From: Deltaproteobacteria bacterium
GTDB lineage: Bacteria; Desulfobacterota; Binatia; UBA9968
Assembly: GCA_016183145.1 (NCBI GenBank)
Contig: JACPFE010000728.1
Coordinates: 1 to 6,817, forward strand
Direction of reading: 5' to 3'
DNA length: 6,817 nucleotides
The notes beneath the pieces are model-generated. The model worked only from the letters and a program-made list of their open reading frames with translations. It was not told the DNA's origin and did no database searches. Position numbers and translations under genes: made by a program. Shown one piece after another: positions 1-6,281 of the stretch. Each line of letters starts with the position of its first letter. The stretch's first letter is position 1.

Positions 1-63
1 GGTGCTGCTTCCGCGCGTCAAGCTGAGACGGAAACTCCTTTTGGCGGAGACTGACTGACGCTC
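1..63 (+). other. Possible 3' tail of an upstream gene and leader of the exchanger gene
   Basis: Two + strand frames are open from the window edge. One ends at TGA 52-54 (last residues about TETPFGGD), the other at TGA 56-58 (last residues about [11 protein letters not shown]). Either could be the C-terminal end of a gene lying mostly outside the window, and the 63 bases cannot decide between them. The stretch also holds the only ribosome-binding-like motif for the exchanger, GGAG at 46-49, which is 14 bases from the ATG at 64 and so rather far. If one of the tails is real, the exchanger would be the downstream member of an operon. Confidence 0.25.
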
Positions 64-1062
64 ATGATTCTATGGTTACAATTTGTCGCTTGCACGGGAA
101 TCATTCTCGTATCCGGCACCTACCTTTCAAAATACGGCGACGTCATTGCTGAAAAGACCGGACTGGGCAGGACCTGCATTGGCGTGGTCTTGATGGCTTC
201 CGTGACCTCGCTTCCCGAACTGGTTACAGGCATCAGCTCGGTTGCCATTTTCGATGTTCCCGATATCGCCTTAGGGGATGTGCTTGGGAGTTGCATGTTT
301 AACATTCTCATTCTTGCTCTGCTAGATGTTATGAACGGCTCCGCGCCCGTTTCCGCCAAGGCGCACCAGGGGCAGGTGCTGACCGCATCGTTTGGAATCC
401 TCCTGCTCGGACTCGTCAATGTCGGTATCTTTAGCGCTGCACACATGCCATCAGTAGGATGGGTCGGGGTGTATAGCTTCGCGTTTGTTGCCGTCTATCT
501 CATCGCTATGAGGGCCGTTTTCTCCTATGAGAAAAAGAGAATCGCCGAACTGGTTGGGGTGGTAGCGGAAGAGATTCGATATGAGAAAATTTCTAAGGTA
601 ACGGCTTATCGGATGTACGGGCTGAACGCCCTTCTGACGATAGGAGCCGCCACCTACCTGCCCCATATTGGAGAGAGAATTGCCGAAGCTACCGGTCTGG
701 GCCAAACTTTTGTCGGTAATATTTTTATAGCACTCGCGACCTCGCTGCCCGAGGTCGTCGTCTCCGTAGCCGCATTGAAAATCGGCGCCGTGGACATGGC
801 CTTTGGAAACATTTTCGGTAGTAACCTGTTTAACATTGTGATCTTGGCCATCGATGATATTCTGTACACGAAAGGACCCCTCCTCTCGTATATCTCTGCA
901 AATCATCTTGTCAGTTCCAGCGCTGCCATTTCCATGACCGCAGTTGCGGCCATCGCATTGACCACCAGAGCGAGCAAAAAATGGCTCTTTCTTGCGTGGG
1001 ATTCTCTAGCGATACTAGCAGTCTATGTTTTCTCGCTCTCCGTCTTATACATGATGAGATAA
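64..1062 (+). CDS. Sodium/calcium exchanger family (CaCA) membrane antiporter
   Basis: This 332-residue inner-membrane protein belongs to the Ca2+:cation antiporter superfamily, whose members swap Ca2+ (or a similar cation) for Na+ or H+. It has the family's internal duplication. The first alpha repeat (about residues 33-60) carries the TSLPE signature with Glu52, followed by the GS..FN motif at 75-80. The second (about 211-240) carries ATSLPE with Glu230, followed by GSNLFN at 252-257. Each half has about five hydrophobic segments, and a charged loop (about 153-180) lies between the halves, as expected for an inverted-topology exchanger. The length is normal for short prokaryotic members, so the gene looks intact. 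By family knowledge Glu52 and Glu230 are the central cation ligands. The residue matching Asp240 of the archaeal exchanger NCX_Mj is Asn257 here, so the ion and coupling are uncertain. ATG 64 starts just before the first helix. A terminator follows. Confidence 0.92.
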   Translation: MILWLQFVACTGIILVSGTYLSKYGDVIAEKTGLGRTCIGVVLMASVTSLPELVTGISSVAIFDVPDIALGDVLGSCMFNILILALLDVMNGSAPVSAKAHQGQVLTASFGILLLGLVNVGIFSAAHMPSVGWVGVYSFAFVAVYLIAMRAVFSYEKKRIAELVGVVAEEIRYEKISKVTAYRMYGLNALLTIGAATYLPHIGERIAEATGLGQTFVGNIFIALATSLPEVVVSVAALKIGAVDMAFGNIFGSNLFNIVILAIDDILYTKGPLLSYISANHLVSSSAAISMTAVAAIALTTRASKKWLFLAWDSLAILAVYVFSLSVLYMMR

Positions 1063-1115
1063 AATGACCGTATGTCGCCACTCAGAGCAACGCTATCATG
1101 AAAGTAAAATTTTCA

Positions 1116-1148
1116 GCCAATTTCCCAGGACCGAAGTTGGCGCTTTTT
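1116..1148 (+). terminator. Rho-independent terminator of the exchanger gene
   Basis: The arms GCCAATTTC (1116-1124) and GAAGTTGGC (1133-1141) form a 9-bp stem with one G-U pair and an 8-base loop. GC and then five T (1144-1148) follow. It starts 54 bases after the exchanger stop codon and points the right way. On the opposite strand the same stem has an A-C mismatch and a poorer T tract, so it would be a weaker terminator for the converging GH15-zwf unit. Confidence 0.72.
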
Positions 1149-1171
1149 ACCAAAGATACGATTGGCTCATC

Positions 1172-1605
1172 CTAACCGCACCCCGTACCGTAGGAAGCAA
1201 GAGTTAGAAGCGGCTCGGTCAACTCCTCGCCTAACGCCTGCAGGATGCGCATCAGAGGCTTGGTGTGAAAGCTGTCGGCCACGACGACCAGCTCGGGAAC
1301 CGGGCGCTGGAGCCGGTAAACTCGAAACAGGCCGGGCGCGCCTAATACTGCCAACCCGTCAATCGTGTGATTCCAAAATCATGATTGTCGGCCAAAGCCT
1401 GGAACGGCTCCAAAAACGGTTGGGCTTCCCGCGTCGTATACTTCTGTCGTAACGACTGAGCCATTGCTTTAACGAGGTTGCGAAATCGGATTGGGTCCTG
1501 CAGATTGTCCGGATGATGCCGATGAGTCGGCTGGTAGAGCGAAAGACAGGGAGCCTCATGAGGCTCCAAGAGCCCGGCCGCGTAATCGTTAACAAGTGAG
1601 CGCAT
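1172..1605 (-). pseudogene. Decayed baeRF-family gene (release-factor-like), frameshifted and truncated
   Basis: The reading starts at ATG 1605-1603 and gives 87 residues, including PCLSLYQPTHRHHPDN and QDPIRFRNLVK, which I recognise as the N-terminus of bacterial archaeo-eukaryotic release-factor-like (baeRF) proteins. It reaches ALADNHDF, leaves the family pattern and stops at 1342-1344. One extra base in the A run at 1375-1378 (+ strand) would restore the frame and give FWNHTIDGLAVLGAPG, LFRVYRLQRPVPELVVVADS and FHTKPLMRIL, the normal continuation. After RILQ it jumps to ALGEELTEPLLTLASYG, which I recall from further along such proteins, suggesting an in-frame internal deletion. It ends at TAG 1172-1174. 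About 145 residues are represented, where family members usually have well over 300. It lies 58 bases after zwf on the same strand and was probably the third gene of that operon. baeRF proteins resemble eRF1/Pelota and are thought to act at the ribosome. The subfamily cannot be fixed from the remnant. Confidence 0.78.
1335..1342. repeat. GGCGCGCC palindrome, copy 1
   Basis: This 8-bp palindrome lies inside the baeRF remnant, at the codons for GAP just downstream of the frameshift. Confidence 0.5.
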
Positions 1606-1609
1606 TATC

Positions 1610-1615
1610 CCTCCT
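1610..1615 (-). promoter_or_regulatory. Consensus Shine-Dalgarno of the decayed baeRF gene
   Basis: The minus strand reads AGGAGG, then GATA, then the ATG at 1605. It is the best ribosome-binding site in the window, and it serves a gene that can no longer give a full product. It confirms the start and suggests recent decay. Confidence 0.75.
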
Positions 1616-1631
1616 CTGACGTGTGTTTGTT

Positions 1632-1639
1632 GGCGCGCC
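1632..1639. repeat. GGCGCGCC palindrome, copy 2
   Basis: This copy lies in the short gap between the zwf stop and the baeRF Shine-Dalgarno. No T tract follows on either strand, so it is not a terminator. Confidence 0.5.
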
Positions 1640-1663
1640 GTATTTTGGCCAGCGAGAAGCGAT

Positions 1664-3031
1664 TTATTTTAGGTTAGGCCCAGCAGAGCCCGCCGGATAT
1701 TCACGCAGCGGCACCCGTCCTTCGCGCCAGGCTTCCAAAACTGGCTCGACGATGCGCCAGGACTCCTCCGCCTCGTCATCACGGATGGAAAGAGTCAAAT
1801 CTCCTCTCAGTAAATCGAGCAGGAGTCGTCCGTAAGCCGATGTCTCTTGAGGAGCGAGGTCTGTGTCCAGCTCGATGTATTCCAAGTCAAATGGATCGCC
1901 CGGTCCATTGATGTTCACGCCCAATGCCATACGATCCGGATTCAGTTCTAGCCGCAAGACGTTGATATTCGGCTCCGACTCCTGCGCGAACGCCAGATGA
2001 GGAACCGGCTTGAAGTGTATGGCGATTTCTCTTCGGTCTTTATCGAGAGCCTTCCCTGAGCGCAGGACAAATGGAACACCGGCCCAGCGCCAGTTATCGA
2101 TCCGCAAGGTGACCTGCGCGAAAGTCTCGGTCTCGCGCCTGGGGTCTACGCCCGGCTCATTAACATAAGCCGGGACGTCTCGGCTGCCGATGCGGCCAGC
2201 GCCGTAGCGGGCACGGATTGTCCATTGCCGTATCTCCTCGGGCGATAGGCGGCGCACGGACCGCAGAAATGCCACTTTGTAGCCCCGCAGGTCGCGCTCG
2301 TGGAGGCTCGGAGGGGCTTCCATTCCCACCAGGCAGAACAACTGTAGCAGATGGTTTTGCACCATGTCCCTGAGGGCTCCCGTGGCGTCATAAAAACCGA
2401 CTCTTCCTTCCACCGTAAGAGTTTCGTCCCAGGTAATCTCGACGCGCTCGATATGTTGGCAGTTCCACAGTGGCTCGAAAATGCGATTGGCAAAACGTAA
2501 ACCGAGGATGTTTTGCACGGTCTGTTTGCCGAGAAAATGGTCCATGCGGAATATGTTCTGCTCTGGGAAAGCACTGTGGAGCAATTGGTTCAATCTGTGG
2601 GTGGAGTCGAGATCCACCCCGAACGGTTTTTCCACTACGATCCGACTTTCCGGAAGAGGCCCAGCGGCGATAATCGATTGAGCGGCGGACAACAACACCC
2701 GCGGGGGCAACGCAAGATAAAAAATAGCCGGCTCATTGACTGAAGCGAGGGCTTTTCTAATCTCATCTGGTTTGGTTACGTCCGCTTTGCCGTAGTCTAG
2801 CCGAAGGATTAACGCCTCTCGCGACGCGTCCACGACGTCCGATGCGTGACGCGCCAGTCGCTCGCGAACATACTTTTGAAAGAAGGTCTTGTCCCATGTC
2901 TCCGGCGCAATGCCCATAATCTTCGTCTCGGATGGAAGCTTGCCTGTTTGATGAAGCTGCGCGAGCGTAGGCAAGAGATATCTTGAGGTAAGATCCCCGG
3001 AAGCTCCGAAGATGATGAAATATCGAGTCAC
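1664..3031 (-). CDS. zwf: Glucose-6-phosphate 1-dehydrogenase
   Basis: This cytoplasmic enzyme oxidises glucose 6-phosphate to 6-phosphogluconolactone with reduction of NADP+ (or NAD+), the entry step of the oxidative pentose phosphate and Entner-Doudoroff routes. The N-terminal Rossmann fold shows the nucleotide-binding motif GASGDLT at residues 9-15. EKPFG is at 134-138. The substrate-binding signature RMDHFLGK is at 162-169. RDMVQNHLLQL at 221-231 holds His227, which matches the catalytic His240 of the Leuconostoc enzyme. VPFVLRSGK at 319-327 is the later substrate-contact motif. The 455 residues are a little short against the usual 480-510, but all core motifs are present. The family's DHYLGKE reads DHFLGKQ here. 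The start is GTG 3031-3029, which overlaps the TGA of the upstream GH15 gene (GTGA). GAGG lies 7 bases before it, inside the GH15 end, so translation is probably coupled. The gene ends in TAA at 1664-1666. Confidence 0.96.
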   Translation of the reverse strand: MTRYFIIFGASGDLTSRYLLPTLAQLHQTGKLPSETKIMGIAPETWDKTFFQKYVRERLARHASDVVDASREALILRLDYGKADVTKPDEIRKALASVNEPAIFYLALPPRVLLSAAQSIIAAGPLPESRIVVEKPFGVDLDSTHRLNQLLHSAFPEQNIFRMDHFLGKQTVQNILGLRFANRIFEPLWNCQHIERVEITWDETLTVEGRVGFYDATGALRDMVQNHLLQLFCLVGMEAPPSLHERDLRGYKVAFLRSVRRLSPEEIRQWTIRARYGAGRIGSRDVPAYVNEPGVDPRRETETFAQVTLRIDNWRWAGVPFVLRSGKALDKDRREIAIHFKPVPHLAFAQESEPNINVLRLELNPDRMALGVNINGPGDPFDLEYIELDTDLAPQETSAYGRLLLDLLRGDLTLSIRDDEAEESWRIVEPVLEAWREGRVPLREYPAGSAGPNLK

Positions 3032-4854
3032 CTCGAAGCCTCTTTCTTGATCAGTCGTGACAAATTCACACCGCTCGAGATAACCCCGATGTGGCTGAAC
3101 GCCTGTGGATAATTACCCAGAAAAGCGCCGCTGACGGGGTCGATTTCTTCCGGCAACAGACCTAAATCGCCTGCGCGCGCGCACAGCGAATGGTATAATT
3201 CCAGCGCTTCGCCTATTCGGCCCTGGTACGCCAGATTGTCGACCATCCAGAAGCTGCAGAGCAAGAATGCACCTTCGTGTCCCGGCAAGCCGTCGGGCGA
3301 CTCTTCGGGCAGGTAACGATAAAGCAGTCCGTTGCCCGCGCCCAATCTCTCCGCAATAGCTGCCGTGGTCGAAATCATTCGAGGACGATCCGCGGGAATC
3401 ACGCGTCGAATCGGCAAAGAAAGCAGGCTTGCGTCGAGTCCTCCGCCGCCAAGATGTTCAGTAAGCGATTGGATCCTTTCATCCCACGCTTCCTCGATAA
3501 TGGCATTCCTGATGCGGCCAGCCGCAGCCTTCCAAATCTCAGTGTCTCCCGGGAGGTCGAAGCGTTTTGCCAGACGCGCGCCACGATCCAAAGCAACCTG
3601 GCAGAGAGCTGCAGAATAAGTGAATGGCCGGCCCGGCGTTCGAACTTCCCAGATGCCGTGGTCGGGCTTGTGCCACTCCGAACGGGCGGCCTCCACGAGC
3701 GCTTTCAGCCTCGCCCATAAGACATGATCGATCTTGCCTCCATGAGCTGACCACTGATAAGCGCAGTCCAAGATCTCTCCGTAAACATCATGCTGCCACT
3801 GCTCTGCTGCGGCATTACCCCAGCGCACCGGAGCTGAGCGTCGATAGCCTTCCGGCTCGGGGTCCTTTCTTTCGGGCTGGGGCTGAGTGCCGTCCAGATT
3901 GTAGAGCACCCTCGGACGTCCCCCCGACTCCACGGCATCCAGCACCCAGCCGAGAAAACGCACCGCTTCGACAGTGAATCCGATCCGCCGCAGCGCATAA
4001 ACAGAGAACGCCGCATCGCGGACCCAAGCGTAGCGATAGTCCCAATTGCGCGAACCGCCAATCAATTCGGGAAGCGACGATGTCGGCGCAGCCACAATGG
4101 CCCCGTTCGGTGTATAGTCAAGGAGCTTGAGCGTGAGGGCGGAACGCCGCACCAGCGCCTCCTCTGGACCTTCGTACTGGAACTGATGCATCCAACGGCG
4201 CCAGCCTCTGAGCGTTTCCCCTAAAAGCTCATCTGGAGAAGCGTACGAACGACTGGTAAGCCCTTTCCCCCAGCGTAGAATCAGCTCAACTCGATCACCA
4301 GCGCTCAGTTCCACCGATTCGTAAAGGCGTCGTAGCGGATGCGGACCCCTACAAGACAGTTGGAGCTCGATGTCGGGAAAAGAAGGACAATGGATCCGCA
4401 GGCCATCCCTGTCGACCTCTGCGTGAGCTCCGCCCCTGGGCTCGATTTCGATCCGCAGGCGGACCCGTCCGGTCAACACGCTGATCATCCGCAGCAGTTC
4501 ACGGCGTCCCGCAGAGACATCTTCGCTCAGATCGGCTCCGGATCGCAGTGAGAATGCATCGGTGACGCGGATCAACCCCGACGGGCCCCGCATCTCGGTG
4601 ACCAGCACGCCCGTGTCGGCCTCATAGAATTGCCGCGACTCGCCGAGCCCTTCGGGCGCAACAGTGAAAGAACCGCCGCGCTTGGCGTCGAGAATCTCGC
4701 AGAATAGCGGCGGTGAATCGAAGCGCGGCACACACATCCACGAGATCGCGCCATCACGGCCGACCAGCGCAGCCGTGGTCCCGTCGCCGATCAAGCCGTG
4801 ATCTTCGATGGGAAGATAGGCGTCAACCTTCTCAATCGGAGCGAATGCCGCCAT
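3028..4854 (-). CDS. GH15 family glucoamylase/trehalase-like glycoside hydrolase
   Basis: This 608-residue enzyme of glycoside hydrolase family 15 hydrolyses alpha-glucosidic bonds by inversion and releases glucose. The N-terminal beta-sandwich (about 1-225) opens with IEDHGLIGDGTTAALVGRDG and ISWMCVPRFDSP, typical of the bacterial branch. The (alpha/alpha)6 catalytic domain (about 228-600) has GSRNWDYRYAWVRDAAFSVY at 267-286, VRWGNAAAEQWQHDVYGE at 343-360, HGIWEVR at 399-405, DGLPGHEGAFLLCSFW at 521-536, LGLLPEEIDP at 564-573 and GNYPQAFSHIG at 580-590. By comparison with fungal glucoamylase, Glu403 is the likely general acid and Glu569 the general base. There is no signal peptide, so a cytoplasmic substrate such as trehalose or glycogen/maltodextrin is likely. 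Sequence alone does not separate trehalase from glucoamylase in this branch. The ATG at 4854 has only a weak ribosome-binding site, but the conserved start of the domain follows closely. It is the first gene of the unit leading to zwf. Confidence 0.93.
   Translation of the reverse strand: MAAFAPIEKVDAYLPIEDHGLIGDGTTAALVGRDGAISWMCVPRFDSPPLFCEILDAKRGGSFTVAPEGLGESRQFYEADTGVLVTEMRGPSGLIRVTDAFSLRSGADLSEDVSAGRRELLRMISVLTGRVRLRIEIEPRGGAHAEVDRDGLRIHCPSFPDIELQLSCRGPHPLRRLYESVELSAGDRVELILRWGKGLTSRSYASPDELLGETLRGWRRWMHQFQYEGPEEALVRRSALTLKLLDYTPNGAIVAAPTSSLPELIGGSRNWDYRYAWVRDAAFSVYALRRIGFTVEAVRFLGWVLDAVESGGRPRVLYNLDGTQPQPERKDPEPEGYRRSAPVRWGNAAAEQWQHDVYGEILDCAYQWSAHGGKIDHVLWARLKALVEAARSEWHKPDHGIWEVRTPGRPFTYSAALCQVALDRGARLAKRFDLPGDTEIWKAAAGRIRNAIIEEAWDERIQSLTEHLGGGGLDASLLSLPIRRVIPADRPRMISTTAAIAERLGAGNGLLYRYLPEESPDGLPGHEGAFLLCSFWMVDNLAYQGRIGEALELYHSLCARAGDLGLLPEEIDPVSGAFLGNYPQAFSHIGVISSGVNLSRLIKKEASR
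3172..3183. repeat. Alternating TGCGCGCGCGCA dodecamer
   Basis: This perfect 12-bp self-complementary purine/pyrimidine alternation inside the GH15 gene encodes the residues CARA (557-560). Tracts like this can adopt Z-DNA or cause polymerase slippage. It is more likely ordinary codon choice for Ala and Arg in a GC-rich gene. Confidence 0.3.
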
Positions 4855-4897
4855 GGATATTTTTTACCCATTTCAATTCGGAGATGAAAGAGCAACC

Positions 4898-4969
4898 GTC
4901 AAGTTGTCAGAATGCCGCGCGCCGAAATACACTAGCCAGGTACACTTGGTCTTTTGTTAGACAACTGAC
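4898..4969. repeat. Inverted repeat GTCAAGTTGTC / GACAACTGAC
   Basis: The arms at 4898-4908 and 4960-4969 pair over 7 + 3 bases with one bulged A at 4901, leaving a 51-base spacer. The repeat falls in the leader of the GH15-zwf transcript if the candidate promoter is right, so it could act as RNA structure or as two operator half-sites. Confidence 0.3.
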
Positions 4970-4983
4970 GCCAGGCATCTGGC
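4970..4983. promoter_or_regulatory. Dyad GCCAG-GCAT-CTGGC, possible operator
   Basis: Perfect 5-base arms flank a 4-base centre. The dyad begins 8 bases downstream of the candidate minus-strand -10, so it would cover the start of transcription of the GH15-zwf unit, where a repressor could bind. The role is inferred from position only. Confidence 0.35.
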
Positions 4984-5046
4984 CCAGGAAAAGTATATGA
5001 TGGTCCTTACGCTCTGAACAACAATGACGAGGTTTAGTTTCCTGGG
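4983..5046. repeat. 9-bp inverted repeat bracketing the candidate promoter
   Basis: CCCAGGAAA (4983-4991) and TTTCCTGGG (5038-5046) are exact reverse complements separated by 46 bases. The candidate promoter for the GH15-zwf unit lies entirely between the arms. This could be a pair of binding sites for one regulator, perhaps with looping, or chance. Confidence 0.4.
4992..5021 (-). promoter_or_regulatory. Candidate sigma70-type promoter for the GH15-zwf unit
   Basis: On the minus strand TATACT (4997-4992) matches five of six bases of the -10 consensus. TTGTTC (5021-5016) matches only three of six at -35, with an 18-base spacer. It would give a leader of roughly 130 bases before the ATG at 4854. 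The weak -35 would fit a promoter that needs an activator. Confidence 0.35.
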
Positions 5047-5054
5047 AACAAGAG

Positions 5055-5062
5055 GGCGCGCC
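5055..5062. repeat. GGCGCGCC palindrome, copy 3
   Basis: This copy lies in the divergent intergenic region, 9 bases beyond the right arm of the CCCAGGAAA/TTTCCTGGG repeat, on the DUF502 side. Confidence 0.5.
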
Positions 5063-5159
5063 AATCCATCTCCTGTGGCGAAAAATCGCACCGAGCACAT
5101 TTGAACGGCGCGTTCCTTTGCAGTTTTTATCGAAGATTACACATTGGAGAAAATGAGTG

Positions 5160-5789
5160 ATGCCGGATGACAAAAAACCCCACTTTATTCGCCGCACGTT
5201 AATCACAGGGCTGCTGATTCTTCTGCCCCTGTTCATTACCTACGTTCTCATTGCTTTTTTGTTTAACATTTTTACTGGTGTCGGGGCTCCGCTGCTTACC
5301 GGCCTGCTGCGACTCTTTGGCGCCGGAGAATTGGCCTACCCTCTGGTGCTCGTAATCAACCTCGTTCTTTCCCTCGCTGTGATCTTTCTGTTGGGTTTGG
5401 TTGGAACCAATATCTTGGGGCGGCTGCTGCTGACAGCATTCGAAGGACTGCTCCTCAGGTTGCCGCTAGTGAAGACGATTTATAGCAGCGCTAAACAGGT
5501 GATAGAAACTTTCCAGGGACCAAGCCGAAGCTTTCAGCGCGTCGTCCTGCTGCAATATCCTCGTCAAGGTCTCTGGAGCATAGGCTTGGTCGCCACCGAG
5601 CGCGCGGATAATCTCAATCTGGTACCAGGAAACAAAGTGCTTGCGGTTTTCGTTCCGACGACTCCCAATCCTACCTCAGGGTACCTGGTTATTATCTCTC
5701 CCAAAGATGTGATCGACCTGGATTTCTCAATAGAGGACGCCTTCAAGTTCATTGTTTCAGGCGGCATCGTCGGAAAGGATCTTGCGTAG
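5160..5789 (+). CDS. DUF502 (COV-like) integral membrane protein
   Basis: This is a 209-residue protein of the DUF502 family, related to the plant COV1 proteins, with no settled biochemical role in bacteria. Two long hydrophobic helices lie at about 13-38 (containing TGLLILLPLFIT, typical of the family start) and 60-85. A conserved amphipathic stretch, LLRLPLVKTIYSSAKQVIET (98-117), comes next. The soluble C-terminal domain has VVLLQYPRQGLWSIGLV (128-144), VFVPTTPNPTSGYLVIIS (163-180) and DAFKFIVSGGIVG (193-205). Together they span the whole family, so the gene is complete. ATG 5160 is preferred over the adjacent in-frame GTG 5157 because GGAG (5146-5149) lies 10 bases before the ATG. The GTG is possible at 7 bases and would add one Met. 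It stands alone on the + strand, divergent from GH15 and convergent with the floA unit. The TAG at 5787-5789 is not followed by a clear terminator. Confidence 0.9.
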   Translation: MPDDKKPHFIRRTLITGLLILLPLFITYVLIAFLFNIFTGVGAPLLTGLLRLFGAGELAYPLVLVINLVLSLAVIFLLGLVGTNILGRLLLTAFEGLLLRLPLVKTIYSSAKQVIETFQGPSRSFQRVVLLQYPRQGLWSIGLVATERADNLNLVPGNKVLAVFVPTTPNPTSGYLVIISPKDVIDLDFSIEDAFKFIVSGGIVGKDLA

Positions 5790-5922
5790 AGGCGCGGTTG
5801 CCGGCATGAGCGCGTAATCGTAGGGCGAGACAGGTTGGTGATTTTCATGGTGCCCTGGCGTCTCGGCCTGGAAAAGATTGTTTCTCGCAAAGCCGCAAAG
5901 GACTACATGTTTGGATCGCCGC
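5790..5922. other. Convergent gap between DUF502 and the floA-linked gene
   Basis: These 133 bases lie between two converging genes. I see no clear terminator or reading frame in them. The only notable stem is CGCCG (5917-5921) with CGGCG (5929-5933), which spans the stop codon of the minus-strand gene and has no T tract, so it is a poor terminator candidate. Confidence 0.4.
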
Positions 5923-6270
5923 CTACTTCGGCGGATCGGAAGCGCGGCAGGGTCCCAATACTGCCATCAAGATGATTCCGCGCCGTATTTCCCACCTGCC
6001 ACCTAAAGTCAATTTCTTTACGGAACGTCTCCTCGGAAGCGGCGTGGAAACCGTTGGCGCTTGTAACCTGTGGGGTCGGTCGCGGGATATGCGGGGTTCT
6101 GGCGGGTGTGGCGGGATTGCCCGCGCCCGCTGGGCTATTTCCAGTCTGGACTCATCCTCCGGGTGTTTACCCTCGGAACGTCTCTTGACTCGCTGAAACA
6201 GCAAGTTGAGCAGCGGCAGAACGATGAACAGTAGCAGGATAAGGATCTGTTCCAAACTGGGAGTTCTCAT
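5923..6270 (-). CDS. Small single-pass membrane protein linked to floA, function unknown
   Basis: This 115-residue protein has one hydrophobic segment near the N-terminus (about residues 6-26, LEQILILLLFIVLPLLNLLF). A basic RVKRR follows at once, so the rest should face the cytoplasm. The middle (about 32-85) is rich in Pro, Arg and charged residues and looks disordered. The C-terminus ends in a hydrophobic patch, RRGIILMAVLGPCRASDPP, which resembles the ends of small membrane proteins I have seen near flotillin genes in environmental bacteria. This is memory, not a search. Its ATG (6270-6268) is 11 bases after the floA stop. The Shine-Dalgarno AGGAG (6283-6279) overlaps that stop codon with 8 bases of spacing, so the two genes are almost surely co-transcribed and perhaps translationally coupled. 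A role with the FloA scaffold is inferred from context only. Confidence 0.75.
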   Translation of the reverse strand: MRTPSLEQILILLLFIVLPLLNLLFQRVKRRSEGKHPEDESRLEIAQRARAIPPHPPEPRISRDRPHRLQAPTVSTPLPRRRSVKKLTLGGRWEIRRGIILMAVLGPCRASDPPK

Positions 6271-6281
6271 AGCCGTCTCTC

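Larger units (their letters stand above)
4855..5159. promoter_or_regulatory. Divergent intergenic region with several inverted repeats
   Basis: These 305 bases separate the start of the GH15-zwf unit (minus) from the DUF502 gene (plus), so both promoters should lie here. I see no convincing gene in it. It holds one long-range inverted repeat (4898-4908 with 4960-4969), one compact dyad (4970-4983), a 9-bp inverted repeat (4983-4991 with 5038-5046), and four CCAGG/CCTGG pentamers starting at 4936, 4971, 4984 and 5041. A GGCGCGCC palindrome lies at 5055-5062. The + strand promoter for DUF502 could not be picked out with confidence. TATGAT at 4996-5001 is -10-like but has no good -35 at the usual distance. 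Confidence 0.6.

Noticed and set aside
451..906. A 151-codon minus-strand open frame inside the exchanger gene
   Set aside because: The + strand gene has two intact alpha repeats, and the antisense product shows no recognisable features.
1162..1452. A 96-codon + strand open frame opposite the baeRF remnant
   Set aside because: Its predicted protein has no family signal, while the minus strand shows clear baeRF sequence in the same place.
1632..1639. GGCGCGCC after zwf as a transcription terminator
   Set aside because: A palindrome without a loop or T run would not work as an intrinsic terminator, and the baeRF start follows directly.
3194..3199. TATAAT on the + strand inside the GH15 gene
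   Set aside because: There is no convincing -35 and no + strand gene downstream.
3277..3977. Long + strand open frames (147, 95 and 117 codons) opposite the GH15 gene
   Set aside because: They lie wholly antisense to a well-supported enzyme, have no recognisable motifs and look like composition-driven shadows.
1579..5821. Shared 11-mer CGCGTAATCGT at 1579-1589 and 5811-5821
   Set aside because: Several shared 11-mers are expected by chance in a window this size, and the flanks do not match.
5917..5933. CGCCG/CGGCG hairpin at the end of the floA-linked gene
   Set aside because: It is only five base pairs, spans the stop codon and has no T tract, so it is not supported as a terminator.
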